DNA of 64,000 nt, from the NCBI GenBank assembly GCA_963846495.1, contig CAWJWP010000016.1:310001-374000 (forward strand). The letters run 5' to 3'. Shown one piece after another: positions 1-9,253 of the stretch. The position numbers were made by a program, and so were the translations under genes. Source of the stretch: DASYQD01 sp963846495. Its GTDB lineage: Bacteria; Acidobacteriota; Thermoanaerobaculia; Multivoradales; JAIOJS01. The notes beneath the pieces are model-generated. The model was given only the letters and a program-made list of their open reading frames with translations, had not been told where the DNA came from and ran no database searches. The first letter of the stretch is position 1. Every line of letters begins with the position of its first letter.

Positions 1-2
1 AA

Positions 3-1743
3 CGCGGTTGCGGCGCCGGCCTTCCTGCTGCGCTGTTGGTCCTGTTGGCGACGCTGGGGCCGGCGGTCGCTCGCCCGCAGACACCTCCGCCTGCCGCTGC
101 GGAACAGGTGGAGGTCGTCGTCGTCAACGTCGAGCTGTGGGTGACCGACCGCGAAGGGGTGGCGATCCGCGGGTTGACCGCGAACGACTTCGAGCTGCTC
201 GAGGACGGCGTGCCGGTGCCGATCTCGCACTTCGCCGAGGTGCGCACGCCAGCCGGCGCCGGGCGCGCCAGCACCGCTCGCCGGCAGCCGATGGAGACGC
301 CCGTCCACCGCGGCTGCCGCGGCTGCTCCGCCGGCGACGGAAGAACCCGGGCACCTCGTCATCTACTTCGACCAGCTCCACCTCACTCCCATGAGCGCCG
401 GCCGCATCACGCCCGATCTCGTCAAGCTGCTGCGCGGCGGACGGGTGCCGCCCGAGCGCGTGCTCGTGCTGCGTCAGGGGTTCGACCTCTTCACCGAGGC
501 GGCCTTCGGCTCGACGCGGGAGCAGGTCGAGGCTGCGCTCGCGAACATCGCCGAGAGCTCGACGCTCGGCCAGATGGACCCGCGGATGGCGCTCGCGCGC
601 TTGCAGCGCGCGTGGGACGAGGCGCGCGAGCGGCCCGACCCGTGCCGCTCGTTCACCATCGCCGCCAAGGGCGAGATCATCAGCCAGATGGGGCAGCTCG
701 AGCGCGCCGCGGCGTTCACGCTCGAGAGCTTGCGCAAGACGGCGCGGCTGCTCGCCGGGCTGCCGGGGCCGAAGACGCTGCTCTTCGTCAGCGACGGGCT
801 GGAGACGCGGCCGGGCGCCGAGCTCGTGCGCTTCGCGATCAACACCTGCGGCACCGAGCCGGAGCTGACGCCGCTGGCGCAGCAGGGCGACGCGGCGCAG
901 CTCACGCAGCAGCTGCTCGCCTTCGCCGAGGAGGCCAACCGCGACCGCATCACCGTGTACCCGTTCCAGGCCACGGGGCTGCGGCCACCGCCGACGATGG
1001 GCCCCGAGCAGGTGGCCTTCGAGCACTTCTCCAACAGCGGCGTCGACTCGCTCTTGCGTCAAGTGCGCCGCGACGGCCTGCTCGAGCTGGCGAAGCAGAC
1101 CGGCGGCTGGGCGGTCGTCGACCGCAACCACTTCGGCGACGAGCTCCAGCGCCTCGCCGACGACATGACGAGCTACTACTCGCTCGCCTACTCGCCGCCG
1201 CGCGGCGGCGGCAGCGGCGGGCACACGATCGAGGTAAGGGCGAAGGGCGAGCTCGCCAAGCACGCGCGGCTGCGCCATCGTCTCCTCTACCGCGACAAGG
1301 AACCGGGCGACGCGGTGCAGGAGGGGCTCGAAGGCGCCGTCGCCTTCGGCGTGCAGCGCAACCCGCTCGGCGTTCGCATCGCCGCCGGCGTGCTCGGCGC
1401 GGCGGCAGAGGGCGGCCGTTATCCACTGCCGCTCCACGTGCTGGTGCCGGCGGAGCGGCTCGCCTTCCTGCCGCAGGCCGAGGGCGAGCGGGCCAGCATC
1501 AAAGTCGTCGTGCACGCGCGCAACGCGCGCAGCAAGGAAGTGGTGAAGCTCGACAAGGTGCTGCAGACGGCACGGCCGACGGCGGGCACCGAGCTGCTCG
1601 ACCTGCGGCTCAGCCTCGAGCTGCCGCAGGGCATCCACGTCCTCGCCGTCGCGGTGCGCGACGAGATCTCGCGCGAGACGTCGGTCGTCGCCACCACGGT
1701 GGCGATCCACGATCCCGCGACGCAGACGAAGCCCAAGTCGTAG
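3..1743 (+). CDS. VWFA-related secreted protein (acidobacterial type), 5' partial and frameshifted
   Basis: The N-terminal part reads in frame 3 and starts as a hydrophobic signal segment (LLVLLATLGPAVA), followed by a 'VVNVELWVTDREGVAIRGL..DFELLEDGVPV' stretch typical of the beta-sandwich that precedes the VWA domain in acidobacterial VWFA-related proteins. The remainder, from about position 300, reads in frame 1 with HLVIYFDQLHLTP, then KTLLFVSDGLETRPG and SYYSLAYSPP, all typical of the family. A single frame change must lie near 250-310. The first start codon I can see is a TTG at 36, but the frame is open to the window edge and the signal peptide lacks its charged end, so the true start is probably outside. 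The family is secreted or periplasmic and its function is unknown. Confidence 0.8.
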
Positions 1744-1794
1744 GGCGGGCTCGGCGCGCCCGCCATCCGGACGGCGCGCGCGGAGCGCGCCCTA
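1741..1794. repeat. Near-perfect inverted repeat after the VWFA-like gene
   Basis: Twelve-base arms at 1741-1752 and 1783-1794 are complementary with one mismatch, and the stop codon of the upstream gene lies in the left arm. A second GC-rich stem sits inside. There is no T-tract, so it may be a factor-dependent terminator or a short dispersed palindrome. A related core recurs at 55622-55646. Confidence 0.5.
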
Positions 1795-1847
1795 CCGCGC
1801 AGCGGCACCGCACTTGCGCCTCATCCGATCGCCATACGATCGGCCGC

Positions 1848-3107
1848 GTGAGCGACGCGGCAGCCAAGGTGACGCCCCGGCAGATCCTCGGCACCTACGT
1901 CACGCTGACCCTGCTGTCGACGTTCGCGTCGTCGTTCATCTGGGGCATCAACACCCTCTTCCTGCTCGACGCCGGCCTCACGATCACTCAGGCCTTCGCC
2001 GCCAACGCCTTCTTCACCGCCGGCCAGGTGCTCTTCGAGGTGCCCACCGGCGTCGTCGCCGACACGATGGGGCGGCGCGTCTCGTACCTGCTCGGCGCCG
2101 CGACGCTGTTCGTCTCGACGCTGCTCTACGTCTGGATGTGGCGGATCGAGGGCCCGTTCTGGGCGTGGGCGCTGATCTCCATCTTCCTCGGCCTCGGCTT
2201 CACCTTCTTCTCCGGCGCCACCGAGGCGTGGCTCGTCGACGGGCTGGACTTCGCCGGCTACAAGGGCAAGCTCGAGTCGGCGTTCGGCAAGGGGCAGGTG
2301 GCGACCGGCGTCGCGATGCTCACCGGCACGCTCGCCGGCGGCGCGCTGGCGCAGGCGACGAGCCTCGGCGTGCCCTACCTCTTGCGCGCCGGCATGCTGG
2401 CGCTCACCTTCGTCGTCGCGCTGTGGCGCATGCACGACGTCGGCTTCAAGCCCAGGGCGCGTCGTTCACTCTTCGGCGAGATGCGCGACGTGCTGCGCTC
2501 GTCGTTCGAGCACGGCTTCCGCAACCCGTCCGTGCGCTGGGTCATGCTCGCGGCGCCGTTCAGCGGCGGCGTCAGCATCTACGCCTTCTACGCCATGCAG
2601 CCCTACCTGCTCGAGCTGCACGGCAGCAAGCGCTCGTACGCGCTCGCCGGCCTCGCCGCCGCCGTCGTCGCCGGCGCGCAGATCGTCGGCGGGCTCGTCG
2701 TGCCGTACGCGGGCAAGGTGTTCCGGCGACGCACGACCTTGCTGCTCGTCGCCACGCTGGTCAGCACCGCGTCGCTGGCGCTCATCGGCGTCGCGTCCAC
2801 CTTCTGGGCGGCGCTGGCGCTGCTCGGCGCGTGGGCGATCGTCTTCGCGGCGGTCGTGCCGATCCGCCAGGCCTTCCTCAACGACGCCATCCCGTCGGCG
2901 CAGCGGGCGACGGTGCTGTCGTCGGACAACCTGCTCAGCTCCTCGGGTGGCGTCGTCCTGCAGCCGATGCTCGGCCGGGTGGCGGACGTATGGAGCTACG
3001 CGACCTCGTACCTCGTCTGCGGCGCGATCGAGCTGCTCGCGCTGCCCTTCATCCTCCTCGCCCGCCGCCAGCGCGCGGAGGCGGACGAGATCGGCAAGCG
3101 CGGCTAG
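1848..3107 (+). CDS. Major facilitator superfamily (MFS) transporter
   Basis: This is a 419-residue polytopic membrane protein with about twelve hydrophobic segments. The loop between the second and third segments carries GVVADTMGRR, the MFS signature (D-x-x-G-R-R type). GTG at 1848 is chosen because the reading frame upstream lies inside the preceding gene and the intergenic palindrome, and because the segment following it (ILGTYVTLTLLSTFASSF) begins transmembrane helix 1. The closest match in character is to MFS members that carry a GATEAWLVDGL motif in helix 5, a group without an assigned substrate. The gene stands alone, about 100 bases after the VWFA-related gene. Family assignment is firm; the substrate is unknown. 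Confidence 0.85.
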   Translation: MSDAAAKVTPRQILGTYVTLTLLSTFASSFIWGINTLFLLDAGLTITQAFAANAFFTAGQVLFEVPTGVVADTMGRRVSYLLGAATLFVSTLLYVWMWRIEGPFWAWALISIFLGLGFTFFSGATEAWLVDGLDFAGYKGKLESAFGKGQVATGVAMLTGTLAGGALAQATSLGVPYLLRAGMLALTFVVALWRMHDVGFKPRARRSLFGEMRDVLRSSFEHGFRNPSVRWVMLAAPFSGGVSIYAFYAMQPYLLELHGSKRSYALAGLAAAVVAGAQIVGGLVVPYAGKVFRRRTTLLLVATLVSTASLALIGVASTFWAALALLGAWAIVFAAVVPIRQAFLNDAIPSAQRATVLSSDNLLSSSGGVVLQPMLGRVADVWSYATSYLVCGAIELLALPFILLARRQRAEADEIGKRG

Positions 3108-3281
3108 GCGCGCTTCAAGCAGAGCACCGGCTTCGAACCCGCGAAGGTCTCGCTCGAATGGGAATCGACGCCTGCGGTGTCGCGTTCCAGCCCCGTAGGT
3201 CTCATCGCCCGAGGTCCGCGCGGCCCAGCGCCGGCGCGCGCTTCGTCTATCTCCGCACGACACCAAGGGGATCTCCATCAC

Positions 3282-4052
3282 ATGAAGCGGACGCTGCGCC
3301 TCGCCTCCCTCGTCGCCGCCCTGCTCCTCGTCGCCGCCCTCGTCTCCAACACCACGGTCCGCGCCGACGACGATCCATCCGACGCGCGCGTGACGGCGGA
3401 CGCCAGCGGCCCCAACGGCGACTGCGACCGCTGGCTCGGGCTGACGCCGCAGGCCGACGGCAGCTACGTCGCCGCCGCGGCCGGCACCTTCCACCAGGCG
3501 ACGGGCCGCGACCCCAAGGGCGTCCTCTGCATCCGCGGCCCGCACGAGCTCTCGGCGGCGCGCGCGACCTACGAGTGGGACTTCGTCACCGGCCCGTGGT
3601 GGAAGAAGAAGCGCGACGGCATCCACAACCTCGGCTACTTCTTCGGCGAGCGCTATCGCAGCGGCGTCATCGGCAACGTCAACACCATCGGCACCCGCAA
3701 CTACCTCAAGTTCATGCAGAACTACGACATGCCGCTCGGCCACAACACCACCAAGAGCGAGAAGTACCAGCTCCAGCAGGGCGCCCTTTACCACGCGAGC
3801 TACACCTTCGACGCCGAGCGGCAGCAGGCGACGCTGCGCCTCTACCGCAACGGCGTGGAGGTGAAGACGCTCAGCCAGCAGACCTTTGCGCGCGACGCGA
3901 CGCTGCGCATCACGCCCTATGGCGAGGGCGGCAAGGCCGGTCTCGCGCTGATCGCCGAGTTCGGCAACTACAGCGCCGGCCGCCACGTCCCCGAGGTGCC
4001 GACGATCGGCTGGACCTACGCCAACTTCCGGCTGCGCGTCGAGCCGAAGTAG
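3282..4052 (+). CDS. Secreted protein of unknown function, possibly lectin/glucanase-like
   Basis: The protein is 256 residues. ATG at 3282 opens a clear signal peptide (MKRTLRLASLVAALLLVAAL, cleaved near VRA-DDD). The mature part has a repeated beta-strand character with phrases such as YEWDFVTGPWWKKKRDGIHN, ASYTFDAERQQATLRLYRNG and IGWTYANFRLRVEP, which resemble concanavalin-A-like jelly-roll (LamG/polysaccharide-lyase type) folds, where a 'trait-to-strand' pair such as LRLYRNGVEV is common. I cannot identify catalytic residues. The protein would be exported; a carbohydrate-binding role is a guess from fold character. It sits alone between an MFS gene and a converging BACON-repeat gene. Confidence 0.6.
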   Translation: MKRTLRLASLVAALLLVAALVSNTTVRADDDPSDARVTADASGPNGDCDRWLGLTPQADGSYVAAAAGTFHQATGRDPKGVLCIRGPHELSAARATYEWDFVTGPWWKKKRDGIHNLGYFFGERYRSGVIGNVNTIGTRNYLKFMQNYDMPLGHNTTKSEKYQLQQGALYHASYTFDAERQQATLRLYRNGVEVKTLSQQTFARDATLRITPYGEGGKAGLALIAEFGNYSAGRHVPEVPTIGWTYANFRLRVEPK

Positions 4053-4145
4053 CGTCTCACCTACCCGTCGACGGCCCACCCATCGACGTCCACGCGCAGA
4101 TCGCGATCTGCGCGGTGTGCGGGCTCGGATGCGCGCAAACGCCAC

Positions 4146-6051
4146 TCAGCCGGTCTGAGACGGCGTCACCACCATCGTCACCGGCACGGTGATCGAGCCC
4201 GCGCCCGGCGCGGTGACGATCACCGAGCCGGTGTAGGTGCCCGGGAAGAGCGCCACCGCGCGCGGAGCGACGAAGGTCGAGCCGGGTGTCGTGCCGCTGG
4301 TGGGGCCGACGTCGAGGAACGAGCCCACGCTCGACACCGACCAGTTGAGCGGCGCCCCCGACGACAGAATCGTCAGCGTGCGCGACGGCGGGTCGACGTC
4401 CTGCGAGGTGGTGAAGGTAAGCGAGGTGGGCGACACCATGAGCAGGCTCGGCGGCGGCATCACTGTGAGCTGCACGGGAACGCTGACGGACGGCTTGCCC
4501 GGCGACGCGAGCATGACGGTCCCGCTGTAGGTCCCTTCGGCGAGGCCCGCGAGGTTGACGCTGACGCTCAGGTTCGCCGGCGTCGTGCCGCCGCTCGGCG
4601 CCACGGCGAGGAAGCTGCCGCTCGCCGCCGCCGAGAAGCTCAGCGCCGCGCCGGTGCTGGTGACGGACAGCGTCTGCGCCGGCGGGTTGGCGCCGCCGCG
4701 CGTGCCGGTGAAGGAGAGCATCGGCGGCGACGCGCGCAGCTCCCCGCCCGGCGCGGTGACGGTGACCGTCACCGCGATCGGCTGCAGCGCGCCGACACCA
4801 GCGGACGCACAGCCCACCGCCGCCATGCCCGAGTAGGTGCCCGCCGCCAAGCCGGTGGTGTTGACGCTCACCGACAGCGAAGCCGGCGTGTTACCCGACG
4901 TCGCGCTGACGGAGACGAGCGGCGGCCCACCGGCGGCGAGGAAGGCGACCGCGCCTTGCGGACTAATGAGCGAGACCGTCTGCGCCGGCGGGTTCGGGCC
5001 GCCGGCCTCGGCGGTAAAGGAGAGGCTCGCCGGGCTGGGGACGACACTACACCCCGCCGGCGCCTGAGTGACGATCACCCGCACGGGGACGGAGACGGTA
5101 AGGAGATCCATGCCTCGCGGCACGAGCAGCAGCGAGAAGTCATAGGTCGAAGGGGCGAGGTCGGAGGCCATCACCGAGACGCTCGATCGTCTGCGGCGTC
5201 CTGCCCGAGCCGGGGCTGGCCTGCACGCGCGGCGAGATCGGGTTGCCGGCGACGAAGTCGATCTCCACGCCGTTGCGCGATTGCGAGCTCGTCACCATCA
5301 GGCTCTGCGGCGGTGGATTCGCGCCTTGCGTGGTGATGTAGGTGAGGCTAGCGGGCGACGGGTTCAGGATGGGGATGCCCGGCGGTGGCGGCGGAAACAC
5401 GGAGAGCGTCACCGGCACCGTGAGCAGCCCGCCGCCGCCGCTCGAGCAGGCGATGCGGAGGGTCGCCGAGTACCCGCCCACCGGCAGCCCGGTCGGATCC
5501 GCGCGCACGGCGAGCTGCGCCGGCGTGACGCCGAAGGCGGTGCCAATGCTGAGGAATGGGGAGCTCTCCTGCACGGTGAAGCTGACGCCCGGCTGGAAGC
5601 TCGTCAACGAGAGCGTCTGCGGCGGCACCTCGGTGTCGCCGACCTCGGCGGTGAAGGCGAGGCTCGGCGGCACGACGCCCAACACGCACGACTGCGCCGG
5701 CGCGACGACTTGGAACGGCAACGCGGCGCTGCCGCACGACTTGGTCGCCGTCACCGTGACCTTCCCCGGCGGGACCTGCGGCACCGACGTCTCGATGCGG
5801 CTCGGCGGCACGACCGAGAACGGCACGCTGGCGCCGCCGAAGGTCACCGCGGTCGTGCCCTCGAGGTTGTTGCCGTTGATCGCTACCGGCGTGCCCGGCG
5901 CTCCGAACACGGGCACGATGCTGGTGAGCACCGGTTTGCATTCCGCGATGCGAGCCGGCGCCTCCTCTTGTGCCGAAGCCGCGGCCGGAAGGCCGCCGAG
6001 GAACACCAAGACCAACAGGAGCGTGATCGTGAAGCGTGCGCGCGAGCTCAT
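4146..6051 (-). CDS. Secreted IPT/TIG plus BACON-like repeat protein, frameshifted
   Basis: The gene starts at ATG 6051 with a signal peptide (TITLLLVLVFLGGLPAAASA). Next comes an IPT/TIG domain (PVLTSIVPVFGAPGTPVAIN, a typical opening), then about five beta-sandwich repeats, each with a 'P.SL.FT...G...PP.QTLS..S' head and a 'T(P)A.L.V.V...GL..G.Y' tail, as in BACON and related choice-of-anchor repeats. The frame changes near 5170-5185 between RTPQTIE and MASDLAPSTYDFSLLL; the repeat pattern continues on both sides, so this is one gene of about 634 residues. Proteins of this build are exported and bind surfaces, glycans or other proteins. No catalytic domain is visible. Confidence 0.75.
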
Positions 6052-6108
6052 CGCCGTGCCCTCCCTCCACCCGCAGTGCCCCGCCGCGGCCCGTCCGCAG
6101 CGAGCGCC

Positions 6109-7689
6109 TCAGAGGAGATTCGGCGCCACTACGTAGCGAAGCAGCCAGTGGACCGGTCCGACGAGAGCCAGCGCGTAGAGCGTGGTGAGCGCGAGGCTCG
6201 CCAGCGTGAGCGCGGCGCCGAGGGCGAGGAAGAGCGCGAGCAGGACGACGCCGAAAGGCATGAGGAGCGCCTTCGTCCAGCGACTGCCGAGCCGGGCAGG
6301 CATGCCGGCGAGCGGCGGCCGCAGCCAGCTCGCCGAGGCGCCGAGCGCCACCAGGCGCCGCAGCCGCGCCGGGATCGGCGGGTGGAGGGAGACGGCGAAG
6401 CCGCGGCTGCGCCCGAGGTGGAGCTTCCCGGGCGGCCAGACGACGAAGAGGTGCGAGGCGTCGCCGGCGCCGGCGACCGCGGTCTCGTCGCCCATGTCGC
6501 CGAGTTCGGCGAGCGCGCGCGCGAGGCCGTCAGGATTGCGCGTGAGCTGCACCGCGTCGGCGTCGGCGAGGTAACGGCGCGTGCGCCAGAGGCCGGTGAG
6601 CAGCGGCCCGAGGAGGAACGTGCTGAGGATCTGCTCGTTGACCCAGAAGGCGGTGTGGGCGACGAAGAACGGCAGCATGAGGAGGTTCTTCAGCGGCACG
6701 CAGCCGCCGCGGTCGAGGTGCGCGTCGTCGCGGCCCGAGCCTGTGCTGACCGCCCGCGCCAGGAGCGCGTCGACGCGCTTCGCCTCGGCGAGCGCCGTCT
6801 CCGGCCGATGCGTCACCGCCCAACGCAACAGGCGCCAGACCGTGCGGCGGCCCTCGGGGCCGTAGGGGCTCGACAGCGCCGCGGTGGCGAGCCCGTAGGC
6901 GCGGAAGAGCGCCAGCAGCTGGAAGGCGCTGCGCGGATCGCCGTTGCCGGCCGCGGCGACGAGGTGGGCGACGAGCGCCTGCGTGGCGTCGCGGTCGAGC
7001 CGCGCGAGCAGGCCGCGGGTGACGACGAGCGTCGCCGGCCCGTCCGGGCGCGCGAGCACGGCGGCGTTGGGAGCGTCGGCGTCGAGCAGCCGCAGCGTGG
7101 GCGGCTGCAGGCCGGCGGCGATGCCCATCTCCTCGACCAGGTTGGCGAGCTGCCGCTCCTCGAGGTCGTCGTGTGCGGGCGGGCGCGCCTGCAGCGAGTC
7201 GAGGACGAGGTCCACTACGGCGCGCCGAAAGAGGGACCGCATCGCGAGCCAGGCGAGGAGGAGCGCCAGCGCACCGGGCAGGACGACGAGCGCCAGCGCA
7301 GCGACGACGTGCGGCCAGCCGAGCGCTCGCCACGTGCTCGCCGCCTCCGCCCCAACCAACGAGCGCAGCGGCAGCAGGTCCGGCGTCGGCACGACCAAGT
7401 TGGCGACGTCCGCGCCCAACACGAGCCCGCCGGCGATGAGCGGCGTCAGCATCGGAGCGAGCGGCACGCCGAGGGCGAGCGCCGACACGACGTAAGCGGC
7501 GGTCAGGCGCCAGGCGGCGCGACGGTGTCGCGCCTGGGCGGCGAAGAAGCTCTCGCGATCGGCGGGGCCCGGTGGGTGGTGCGCGCCCGCGCGATCGGAG
7601 GGCTCGGGCGGGCGCGCCCAGCCCGGTGCCGTAGCCGGCCGTTGGTCGAGGGTCAACGCCGCGCACTCTAACGCCGCGCTTGTTCCCAC
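6109..7689 (-). CDS. M48-peptidase-like integral membrane protein with lost zinc site
   Basis: The 526-residue protein has hydrophobic segments at about 62-95, 125-150 and two near the C-terminus, with the layout of HtpX/Ste24-like M48 peptidases. The region PNAAVLARP (about 207-215) matches the NAFA-type strand before the active site, and YLADADAVQLTRNPDGLARA matches the third-ligand helix. However, the HExxH site is replaced: H242 is followed by Leu-Val-Ala-Ala, so both the glutamate and the second histidine are missing, and the Glu of the R-E-Y-L-A-D-A element is Arg. It should not bind zinc or cleave peptides. The GTG start at 7689 gives a proline-rich cytosolic head; a later start is possible. 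It is transcribed divergently from the LuxR-type gene. Confidence 0.7.
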   Translation of the reverse strand: MGTSAALECAALTLDQRPATAPGWARPPEPSDRAGAHHPPGPADRESFFAAQARHRRAAWRLTAAYVVSALALGVPLAPMLTPLIAGGLVLGADVANLVVPTPDLLPLRSLVGAEAASTWRALGWPHVVAALALVVLPGALALLLAWLAMRSLFRRAVVDLVLDSLQARPPAHDDLEERQLANLVEEMGIAAGLQPPTLRLLDADAPNAAVLARPDGPATLVVTRGLLARLDRDATQALVAHLVAAAGNGDPRSAFQLLALFRAYGLATAALSSPYGPEGRRTVWRLLRWAVTHRPETALAEAKRVDALLARAVSTGSGRDDAHLDRGGCVPLKNLLMLPFFVAHTAFWVNEQILSTFLLGPLLTGLWRTRRYLADADAVQLTRNPDGLARALAELGDMGDETAVAGAGDASHLFVVWPPGKLHLGRSRGFAVSLHPPIPARLRRLVALGASASWLRPPLAGMPARLGSRWTKALLMPFGVVLLALFLALGAALTLASLALTTLYALALVGPVHWLLRYVVAPNLL

Positions 7690-7735
7690 TCCCCGTCGCG
7701 ACCGGGCGAGCGAGCAGCCGCTATGCTCCTCGCCG

Positions 7736-8203
7736 TTGCGACGGGTCCTCCTCTACGGCCTCCTCGGCGGCGCCGCGATCGCGCTCCTCAAGGTCCTCGA
7801 GTACAAGCACTTCGTCCACGCCTACCCGACGGAGATCTACGGCGGCATCATCGCCGCCGTCTTCGCGGCGCTCGGCATCTATCTCGGGCTGCGGTGGCGG
7901 CGGGCGCACGAGCCGGCCGCCATGGCCGCGTCCGCGGCGCCCGCGACACCGGCACCACCACCAGCGCCCGGCGCCCCGTTCGTCGCCGATCCCGCCAAGC
8001 TCCGCGAGCTCGGCATCACCCCGCGCGAGCACGAGGTCCTGCGCCTGATCGCCGACGGGCTCTCCAACCGCGAGATCGGCGAGAAGGTCTTCATCTCGGA
8101 GAACACGGTGAAGACCCACTCCTCGCGGCTCTTCGACAAGCTGGGCGTCAGCCGGCGCGTGCAGGCGGTGCAGCGGGCGCGCGAGCTCGGTCTCGTGCCC
8201 TGA
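7736..8203 (+). CDS. Membrane-anchored LuxR-type HTH regulator
   Basis: The protein has 155 residues. Two transmembrane helices lie at about 4-20 and 36-55, then a Pro/Ala linker, then a C-terminal LuxR/GerE helix-turn-helix at about 90-150 (LTPREHEVLRLIADGLSNRE-like core, then SENTVKTHSSRLFDKLGVSR). There is no receiver domain, so it is not a response regulator; it is a one-component regulator tethered to the membrane. The TTG start at 7736 is the only one that keeps the first helix. The distance to the divergent M48-like gene is under 50 bases, so the two probably share a promoter region. The DUF4199 gene follows 125 bases downstream on the same strand. Confidence 0.75.
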   Translation: MRRVLLYGLLGGAAIALLKVLEYKHFVHAYPTEIYGGIIAAVFAALGIYLGLRWRRAHEPAAMAASAAPATPAPPPAPGAPFVADPAKLRELGITPREHEVLRLIADGLSNREIGEKVFISENTVKTHSSRLFDKLGVSRRVQAVQRARELGLVP

Positions 8204-8328
8204 ACCACGGGTGCAGCAGGTCATCGAAAGGATGATTTCGCCGCGGCCCGGCGAAAATCACCCGAAAGTAGGACGACAGCACGGCGCGGCGCGCCGCTAC
8301 CTTGGGCGCCTCAAAAGGAGGACCCGTC

Positions 8329-8882
8329 ATGAAGAGAATCGCGCTCAAGTTCGGTCTCATCGCCGGCGCCATCCTGGGTGCCATGATCGTCGTCACCATC
8401 CCGCTCTACCGGCGAGGCGTGATCGGCTTCGAGAACGGCGAGCTGATCGGGTTCAGCTCGATGGTGCTGGCGTTCCTGCTGGTGTTCTTCGGCATCCGTT
8501 CCTATCGCGAGGAGGTGCGCGGCGGGACGATCGGCTTCTGGAAGGCCGTGGGCGTCGGCCTGCTGATCACCCTCGTCGCCTGCACCGTCTACGTGCTCAC
8601 CTGGCAGGTCATGTACTTCGGCTTCTTCCCCGACTTCATCGACCAGTATGAACGCGCACACGCATCGCCGAGATGCGCGCCGAGGGCGAGAGCGCGGCGG
8701 AGATCGCGGCGAAGCAGGCGCAGATGGCGAAGTTCGCCAAGCTCTACAAGAACCCGCTCTTCAACGTCGGCGTCACCTACCTCGAGATCTTCCCCGTCGG
8801 CCTCGTGGTGACGCTCGTCTCCGCCGCCATCCTGCGCCGGCGCGAGAGACCGCAGGCGCCCGCCGCCGTCGCGGTCGTCTGA
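8329..8882 (+). CDS. DUF4199 family membrane protein, frameshifted
   Basis: A strong ribosome binding site (AAAAGGAGG) stands just ahead of ATG 8329. The protein has four hydrophobic segments in the DUF4199 order: helix 1 IALKFGLIAGAILGAMIVV, helix 2 SSMVLAFLLVFFGIRSYREE, helix 3 GLLITLVACTVYVLTWQVMY, and helix 4 LEIFPVGLVVTLVSAAILR. The FFGIRSYRE motif after helix 2 is characteristic. Between helices 3 and 4 the frame changes near 8655 (FIDQYE... to ...AEMRAEGESAAEIAAKQAQM); the joined protein is about 183 residues, the normal length. Function is unknown. In other bacteria members often lie near regulators, here the LuxR-type gene just upstream. Confidence 0.75.
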
Positions 8883-9054
8883 CGCGGCGCGCCGCAGCTG
8901 CCTTGCCGGGTTGCTTCCGCGGCCTCCGCGAGGCCGCGGAGCCCGCTCCACGACGTCGGGACTCGCCTTCGGCTCGTCTCTCAGGTTGGTCTCGCGCACC
9001 GACCTCTGATCTACTCTGCGCAGCGTCCCTGCTGGCCCTCGAGAGGAGCCCTCG

Positions 9055-9189
9055 ATGAGCAAACTGCTGCGTGGACTGGTGGCGGGCTACGGTGCGAAGC
9101 GGCTCGGCGGCTGCGGCTGCTTCGGCGTCCTGCTGTTCATCCTGTTCTGGTGGCTGCTCGGGGCCTCCGGGATCGACATCTTCCAGTAG
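9055..9189 (+). CDS. Small membrane protein, 44 residues
   Basis: ATG 9055 follows GAGAGGAG at a good distance. The peptide is MSKLLRGLVAGYGAKRLGGC followed by GCFGVLLFILFWWLLGASGI and DIFQ: a basic amphipathic head, a CGC motif, then one hydrophobic helix. It lies 65 bases before the kinase gene on the same strand. I do not recognise a family, although 'GYGAKRLGGGCFGxxLxFxLLWWLLG' peptides occur in several GC-rich bacteria. It is likely to sit in the inner membrane. Confidence 0.6.
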   Translation: MSKLLRGLVAGYGAKRLGGCGCFGVLLFILFWWLLGASGIDIFQ

Positions 9190-9253
9190 CGCGCGGACAG
9201 CGCCCGGCCTGAGGACGGCGCCCGTCGAGGCCCGCGTTATTCTCGCGGCACCG

